Below are positions 8,552-13,233 of a DNA stretch of 13,233 nucleotides, piece after piece. Within the stretch, counting starts at the first letter, position 1. The number at the start of each line of letters is the position of its first letter. The notes below the pieces were generated by a model. It searched no databases and had not been told where the DNA came from. It saw nothing but the letters and a program-made list of their open reading frames with translations. The stretch is from Discostella pseudostelligera (Eukaryota; Bacillariophyta; Thalassiosirophyceae; Thalassiosirales; Thalassiosiraceae). Position numbers and translations under genes: made by a program. The stretch is from assembly GCA_036940085.1 (NCBI GenBank), contig JALLBK010001046.1, positions 1 through 13,233 on the forward strand, in the 5' to 3' direction.

Positions 8552-10307
8552 ATGAAAATCACATCTGCTGCCGCCACCGCCCTGCTGATCTTGGCATCGT
8601 CCGCATCTGCGTTCGTCACGCCCTCGTCGAGGTCCATCGTTACTCAGCTCGCATCATCGACCATTTCATCGCCACCGGAACGTATTGCCCCCGATGCAGG
8701 ATGGGTGCCTGAATGGGAAGGCCGTACGGGATTATCACCCGAGGAATTTGTTAAGAGTGATATGAGCAAGCCTGATTTGAGTGGTATGTGGGAATGTCCT
8801 TTGACGCGATGGAATTCCGACGGGTGCGTCCTTATTTGTCATTTGCAGTTCTGTCACTGTCACATATTCACGTTGTGACATTTAATAACAACACTCAATT
8901 CCTTCCTTTACTTTCGTGGCTACATAATCGTATCCTATTCTCCCATGTCCGGGGACAAACAAACAATTAATTCCTACGTCCAAAAAGAATTGATGTTAAA
9001 GCCGCCCAAAAAGAAGCTGCCAAAATGCCCCACTGCCCACTCGAAGTCCGTGCCACCCCCGCCGATAATGCCATGGGTGCCGAATACTTTGCCAAAAATC
9101 GTGACAAACTTCGTGCCGACCTCTTGAAGTATGGTGCCATTTGGTTTCGTGGATTTACATTAATGCAAAGTGTGGCCGGGAATAGGGTGATGCATGAAGC
9201 ACTTGGATTGGATCCATGTTTGGATCCGTTGCATTCCAGTGGATTACGAAAGTTTGCAAGCGAACGGGATGCATTGTATGAGGAGGTGAGTGAGAAGAGA
9301 GTGTTTGTTGTTGCTGGTAGTGGTAGGGGAGACATCTGGTCCAGTGCTAGATTATCATATTCTCACTCATCCCTCTCGCATTTCATCCTGCACACAAACC
9401 ATATGTGCATGACAATTTGCATACAATCAACAAACAAACATCTCTCTATCCACCAATACCCAAACAAAAATGCGCCGTGCGCAGGTGAACAAACCCTCTC
9501 TACGTGGACACTATATCGGCCTGCACAACGAATCCACCGCAAAACGTACAGCGGCCTACGCTGCCTTCGTTTGCTTCCAACGTGCGACGGAGGGGGGTGG
9601 ACGATTCCTGGTCGCTGACGGTGCCGCCATCCTTGCTGAACTTAACCCCGCCACTCTTGAGAAGCTTTACAATCGCAAGATTCGAATCAGTGTATCCAAC
9701 CTTGACATTCCTCCGGCATTGCCTACCTTTGTCAAAGATGGAATTAAAGGATTAGTCGACGTGGCTGTGGCGCCCAAGTTTGATATGGACTTGGAGATGA
9801 TCTACGAAAGTGATGGAAAGCCTGGTAGATTGCAGGCCGTTGAAACTGCCGAAAGTCCCATCAATCGGCATCCGGTGACGGGGTTGCCCGTCTGGTTTAA
9901 CAATGCTCATAATCATGCACGAAAATTGCGTGATCGTAGGCCATGCGGAGTGCCGGAAGTGGGCATGACCGAGGTGTTTTATGCTGATACGATGGAGCCA
10001 TTGGATTTGGAGGATTGTCAGGAGATTAAACGGTATGTCGTCAGAGGATAGAAAGCTGATTTTTTTGCTCCATTTTGTATGTGATTCCTCGCCTTCAACC
10101 TTGGTTGGATGTCCTTCTGCGGAGCTCATTATTTCATTCGTCCTTCCTTCATTACAAATGCAGTGCAAGTGAGAAACACATTACAGCTCTTTCAATGGAG
10201 CCGGGAGACGTCCTCCTAGTGGACAATTACCGCGCCCTGCATGGTCGGGATGTCTTCCAGGGTGATCGTTTCCATGCAGTGACATGGTTCACGTGGGATC
10301 AGAACGA
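8552..10307 (+). CDS. Plastid-targeted TauD/TfdA-like 2-oxoglutarate/Fe(II) dioxygenase, 3' end disrupted at an N
   Basis: Exons are 8552-8823, 8988-9285, 9485-10032 and 10164-10307, with introns of 164, 199 and 131 bp that are all frame-consistent. Residues 1-20 are a signal peptide ending SASA|FVTP, the plastid cleavage site. The TauD fold follows. Fe ligands are H204 and E206 (GLHNEST, an HxE rather than the usual HxD) and H399 (LLVDNYRALHGR). R408 in the GDR after the distal His would bind 2-oxoglutarate. The family oxidises small molecules such as taurine, gamma-butyrobetaine or plant hormones; the substrate here is unknown. At 10308 there is an N. Read literally, the frame runs on to a TAA at 10420-10422 (458 residues) through sequence unlike the family. 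The better 3' end is at 10756-10954, and joining there would give about 456 residues. Intron 1 has an unusual A-rich acceptor (CCAAAAAG). Confidence 0.85.
10294..10307 (+). repeat. 14-base direct repeat, first copy (at the N junction)
   Basis: TGGGATCAGAACGA occurs here, directly before the N at 10308, and again at 10756-10769, 462 bp downstream. In both copies the dioxygenase frame reads Trp-Asp-Gln-Asn-(Glu). The repeat brackets the foreign-looking Gln-rich fragment. Confidence 0.9.
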
Positions 10308-10308
10308 N

Positions 10309-10726
10309 ACAGCAATATCAACATCAGGGTGGAATGAATTCGTACAGCATGATGACGAATCAACGTGTACAGGGACAATCTCAACCGTCACCCATGAACT
10401 CATCCTTCCTCCCGATGAATAATGGCGGACGTCCTCCTGTCTCACAACCGATGCCGATGCAACCCCAAAATACCATGAACGGTCCTCCGATGAACAACCC
10501 TCCAGTGAACAACCCTATGGCTTTTCCACACGCGCAAGGATATCATCAGGCGCAGCAACATTGGATGCAAGGCCAAGGATTTCCACCACCGACACAGAAC
10601 TCGACGAATATCCAAGCACCGGCTGCTGGATATCCGATGATGCCAATGGCGCCTCAATATCCACAGGGAGCGTATCCAAACGTTGCTGCCACCCACCAAA
10701 ATACCAATGCACAGGGCCAAATGTAG
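10309..10726 (+). pseudogene. Gln/Met/Asn/Pro-rich coding fragment without a start, inserted in the dioxygenase gene
   Basis: One frame is open from the N at 10308 to the TAG at 10724-10726 and reads QQYQHQGGMNSYSMM..., then many Pro, Met, Gln and Asn residues (for example GYHQAQQHWMQGQG and YPMMPMAPQYPQGAY), ending NTNAQGQM. This is +1 relative to the dioxygenase frame. Such composition is typical of the disordered C-terminus of an RNA-binding or regulatory protein. It has no upstream exon here. It is most likely the 3' end of another gene, brought in by assembly or rearrangement. An ATG at 10334 could in principle start a 130-residue protein, but the open frame extends upstream of it to the N. 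Confidence 0.55.
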
Positions 10727-10755
10727 AAGGAATACACTCCGTCCGATGGAAACGA

Positions 10756-10954
10756 TGGGATCAGAACGAAGAGTGGATGGGACATGAGCGCCGTATTGTG
10801 GAGAAGAATGCATTCAATCAGTCGATTAAGTGAGTCCATTCATGCATCTATATCCTCGATGAGTTTGTTCACTGCCATTCTCACATTCGTTCCCACCATT
10901 GCAAGTCAAATGATGGATTGGTTGCCGAAGGATTTTGAGTCAAACCAATCATAA
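10756..10954 (+). CDS. Displaced C-terminal exons of the dioxygenase (or of a paralogue)
   Basis: The second copy of the 14-base repeat (10756-10769) leads into an open frame reading EEWMGHERRIVEKNAFNQSI up to a strong donor (GTGAGT at 10830). A 76-bp intron (10830-10905) has a pyrimidine-rich end and a GCAAG acceptor. The last exon (10906-10954) restores the frame, reading QMMDWLPKDFESNQS then TAA. Joined to 10307 this would give a natural dioxygenase end. Just before the repeat the frame reads HSVRWKRW, against HAVTWFTW in the first copy, which leaves open a diverged paralogue. An acceptor-like AG at 10725-10726 could begin such an exon. Confidence 0.5.
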
Positions 10955-11357
10955 ATGAAAGTACTCTTGAATTATGATCATCAAATCTCCCGATTTGATA
11001 CGACGCGAGCGATAACATTCAGCAAATAACTGTGTGCTATATTAGTTTTTATTGATTGTATGCAATGAAGACGCAAACGACTCGCATTTAATATATTAGA
11101 GTATCGCTAATTGCCCTTGCATTCCAAATCTGCAACTTACAAAAACTGCTGCTGCAAACAAATAACATCGTTCAACAACTCTTCCGCAACAGCCGCGACC
11201 GAGGGCGGGGTTGTGTGCAGTTTAAACTTCTCCCACGGTAAATGGAAGAGATGTTACTAGAATATTTTGGCACTCTCTACTTTGGGTGCCGCATCATGAC
11301 GCATACACTTCTCTCCGCTGTTCTTCAGTAAGTATTATTGCTTTTGTTACATTATCT
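10955..11357. other. Convergent 3' regions, with a possible small coding remnant
   Basis: This 403-bp gap is between the plus-strand dioxygenase end and the minus-strand YIPF gene end. An AATAAA on the minus strand (11053-11048) could be the YIPF polyadenylation signal. On the minus strand one frame reads MRHDAAPKVESAKIF (from 11304), then two stops, then a protein-like stretch ending at a TAA (11139-11137). I cannot assign it. A GTAAGT on the plus strand at about 11329 has no clear exon attached. Confidence 0.4.
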
Positions 11358-12716
11358 TCACAAATTACGGTGATGATAAAACGCCAGCTTCAAAACTAAA
11401 AAGAACACAAGATGACATCCCACCAAACACATTATCAGCCCACCACTTTTGCCCTGCATCCCCCCACCTCCGAGACCACCACCACCACCACTTCGACTAC
11501 TCTCTAGTATCGACCCGACGACATTCCGCAACACTAACATCCCACTAACAAGTGTAGCAACACCCAGAATTGTCCATTGGACCCAATTGTACGGAAGGAT
11601 ACATATCCATGTCACCGGCAAGTATGGCACGAGGGAATATCCATAGAGACAAATCAGGTCGGCCAACCCCAAATTATTCGCTGGATTGCTATTGTTGTTT
11701 CCACCCATCAATCGCAATAGCAAATACAACACCGTAGGCAAGCCAAACGAGAATGAATACAATATCGAAGTGGCACGCAATAATTGATTGATATCATAAT
11801 CCCATTCTTCTTCGGCAGCTACTCCCCCCTCATCGACTATATTGCTCAATTGTATTTGACGTTGTTGATGATAATGATGAATGTAGAGTGACATGTTGGA
11901 GGATACGGCCACGAAGAAGACTAGTGTTAATGTGATCCATGTGGGACCGTAGAGATCAGGTCCAATTTTCCGGATGGTTGTGGGAGTAGAGATGGTGGAT
12001 GAAGTATTGTTTGTGCTTTTGGTGGCTTTTTCTGCCGATGCTGCTGCTTTCGTTGCAGTTGATGCGGTAGTTTCCGACCGATGTGCTAATTCTACCCCTT
12101 CCTCCTCTTCTCCAGCAGTAGTGTTGCGGGTTTTGACAATCGAGTACAACACCTCATTACGAAAGCCGTCATTGACGAGACAATATCGGAAAGTGGCCTT
12201 CATTCGAAAAAAGATGTCACTGGTATCAACATCAAAATATGGCACAAGATGTAGGATAATGCCGCAGGTTAGGAGATTCGATAGGAAGGATGGTTCGTTG
12301 ATGCTGCTTGTTGTTGACTGTGGAGCAGCTGTCGCTGTAGAAGTTGCAGCAGTAGGAGGAGGTGTGGGCCAGTTATTAGTGGTGCTTCTCGCCGCAATGA
12401 CAGCATTATTGTCCATTGGACCACGTAGATCATCAGGAGAAGACAGACTGACAAAACTCGACTGCTGCTGATGATGTTCTTGTTGCCTCAGGATCATCAT
12501 TTGCTCTTCCCGCTGAATCGATTGCAGCGATGGCATGACCGACGACGATGCACCGCCGCCATCGGCCGAGGAGGTGGGGTAGAGAGAGAAGGCGTCAAAA
12601 TCGTTCTCATTGTCACCATTGTCGTTGATATCGTCATCGTCGTCGTCGTCATAATCGTCATTGCCGACGGTCGAGAATGGATTGGTAGGAGGGGGTGCGG
12701 CGGAGTCCATTGTCAT
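11358..12716 (-). CDS. YIPF1/2-type Yip1-domain Golgi membrane protein
   Basis: Yip1-family proteins are five-pass membrane proteins of the Golgi and ER that bind Rab GTPases and act in vesicle traffic. The single exon gives 452 residues, against about 300 in human YIPF1/2. Residues 20-45 are an Asp-run acidic region, and 60-140 are Gln-, Ser- and Thr-rich. The family motif FDVDTSDIFFRMK lies at 161-173. An inserted Ser/Thr/Ala/Lys-rich stretch (about 196-248) precedes the membrane domain, which opens with GPDLYGPTWITLTLVF (252-267). LICLYGYSLVPYLP (355-368) is the diagnostic central helix motif. Five hydrophobic helices fit at about 260-278, 315-336, 352-376, 381-402 and 427-446. A Gly run (410-419) lies between the last two. 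The extra low-complexity sequence explains the added length. Start: ATG at 12716, with a second Met two codons later. Confidence 0.9.
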   Translation of the reverse strand: MTMDSAAPPPTNPFSTVGNDDYDDDDDDDINDNGDNENDFDAFSLYPTSSADGGGASSSVMPSLQSIQREEQMMILRQQEHHQQQSSFVSLSSPDDLRGPMDNNAVIAARSTTNNWPTPPPTAATSTATAAPQSTTSSINEPSFLSNLLTCGIILHLVPYFDVDTSDIFFRMKATFRYCLVNDGFRNEVLYSIVKTRNTTAGEEEEGVELAHRSETTASTATKAAASAEKATKSTNNTSSTISTPTTIRKIGPDLYGPTWITLTLVFFVAVSSNMSLYIHHYHQQRQIQLSNIVDEGGVAAEEEWDYDINQLLRATSILYSFSFGLPTVLYLLLRLMGGNNNSNPANNLGLADLICLYGYSLVPYLPVTWICILPYNWVQWTILGVATLVSGMLVLRNVVGSILESSRSGGGGGLGGGGMQGKSGGLIMCLVGCHLVFFLVLKLAFYHHRNL

Positions 12717-13162
12717 GGCATATTTGTGTCAGTTCCACGTCCACATCGCATCGATAAGTATCGCCGCTTTATCGCCACACTTTCTTCCCGCCCATCGCCG
12801 CTTTATCGCCACATATGCTTCCCGTCATTTTCACTACTAGAGACACATTCGCCGGCGACCATGAACATGATATTGATATCTTCTTCCTATGGTAGTCAGC
12901 ACACCCCGGCCACAGCCACCATCACCATTGCATCCTCCTCTTCCGCATGGTAGTAGATGGCTCCCGAGGTTGGGCGGCAAGTGACTGAAAAAAAGTAGAA
13001 GAGCAGCATCTTTCGCAATTCGCAACTCGCTACACTATCAACCGCATATATGAATATTAATGTGGAGCATTGTCTTCTTCGGCGACTCCGACATCTCGCG
13101 ATGGCCACCATCCCTTTACCCCTCAATCCCATCATTTGCATCAGTAGGATTAGTAACTAACC
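12717..13162. other. YIPF upstream region and leader of a possible rightward gene
   Basis: No convincing complete gene is visible. It holds a 34-bp tandem repeat (12760-12827) close to the YIPF start. Short ORFs on both strands lack protein-like features. A 19-codon ORF (13099-13158, ATGGCCACCATC...) ends just before the possible start at 13163 and could be an upstream ORF. Confidence 0.45.
12760..12827. repeat. 34-bp tandem repeat, two copies, upstream of the YIPF gene
   Basis: Copies are 12760-12793 and 12794-12827. The first 20 bases (ATCGCCGCTTTATCGCCACA) are identical, and I count 29 of 34 matches overall. Each unit itself holds two ATCGCC blocks. The first copy contains TTCCCGCC, an E2F-like core, which is TTCCCGTC in the second. 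It lies 44-111 bp upstream of the YIPF start codon, so it may be promoter or 5' UTR. Confidence 0.75.
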
Positions 13163-13233
13163 ATGGAAGAAGCGGAGCCCTACTCGGCGATACGTTGGAA
13201 CAAATATCCAAGTGGAAAAATAATCCATCGGAT
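13163..13233 (+). CDS. Possible start of a gene, cut by the window end
   Basis: ATG in a good context (aaccATGG), preceded by an in-frame TAA at 13157-13159, opens a frame of 23 codons (MEEAEPYSAIRWNKYPSGKI...) that runs off the window. It is too short to identify. It would be divergent from the YIPF gene, with 446 bp between starts. Confidence 0.3.
   Translation, partial: MEEAEPYSAIRWNKYPSGKIIHR

Noticed and set aside
10308..10769. Transposon or LINE-type insertion with a 14-bp target-site duplication
   Set aside because: The block has no terminal inverted repeats, transposase, reverse transcriptase or poly-A tail, and the left edge is an undetermined base.
11974..12953. Plus-strand ORFs at 11974-12471 and 12471-12953
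   Set aside because: Antisense to the YIPF coding region; Val/Ile runs are the reverse reading of Asp and Asn codons.

Overview
The window looks like nuclear DNA of a photosynthetic stramenopile, most likely a centric diatom. The reasons are short GT-AG introns (76-199 bp), compact gene spacing, and two nucleus-encoded proteins that begin with a signal peptide followed by an 'ASAFAP'-type cleavage site (LA|FAP and SASA|FVTP), the mark of import into a red-derived complex plastid. No bacterial operon, CRISPR array, RNA gene or recognisable transposon was seen.

Layout: (1) 43-1334 (+), an APC10/DOC1 subunit of the anaphase-promoting complex, two exons. (2) 1718-4529 (+), the large (R1) subunit of class I ribonucleotide reductase, four exons, 812 residues, all catalytic residues present. 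Two E2F-like sites lie in the gap before it. (3) 6152-5112 (-), an unrecognised protein with a signal peptide. Its last 393 bp are repeated once, base for base, directly downstream (4715-5107 against 5108-5500). (4) 8094-6227 (-), a two-exon plastid-targeted membrane protein that joins DUF3593, DUF2499 (Ycf49-like) and a third membrane domain. (5) 8552 onward (+), divergent from gene 4, a plastid-targeted TauD/TfdA-like 2-oxoglutarate/Fe(II) dioxygenase. (6) 12716-11358 (-), a YIPF1/2-type Yip1-domain Golgi membrane protein. (7) 13163-13233 (+), a possible gene start cut by the window edge.

The main anomaly is in gene 5. An undetermined base (N) at 10308 marks an abrupt change from dioxygenase coding sequence to a Gln/Met/Pro-rich coding fragment in another frame. 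After 462 bp a 14-base direct repeat returns to what looks like the true dioxygenase C-terminus (10756-10829, a 76-bp intron, then 10906-10954). This reads best as a scaffold mis-join or haplotype/paralogue mosaic.

The genes do not form one pathway. Genes 1 and 2 are both cell-cycle genes in the same orientation. Genes 4 and 5 are both plastid genes sharing one 457-bp divergent promoter region, so coordinated control within each pair is possible but unproven. I saw no convincing new multi-gene system; the points of interest are gene structures and sequence rearrangements.
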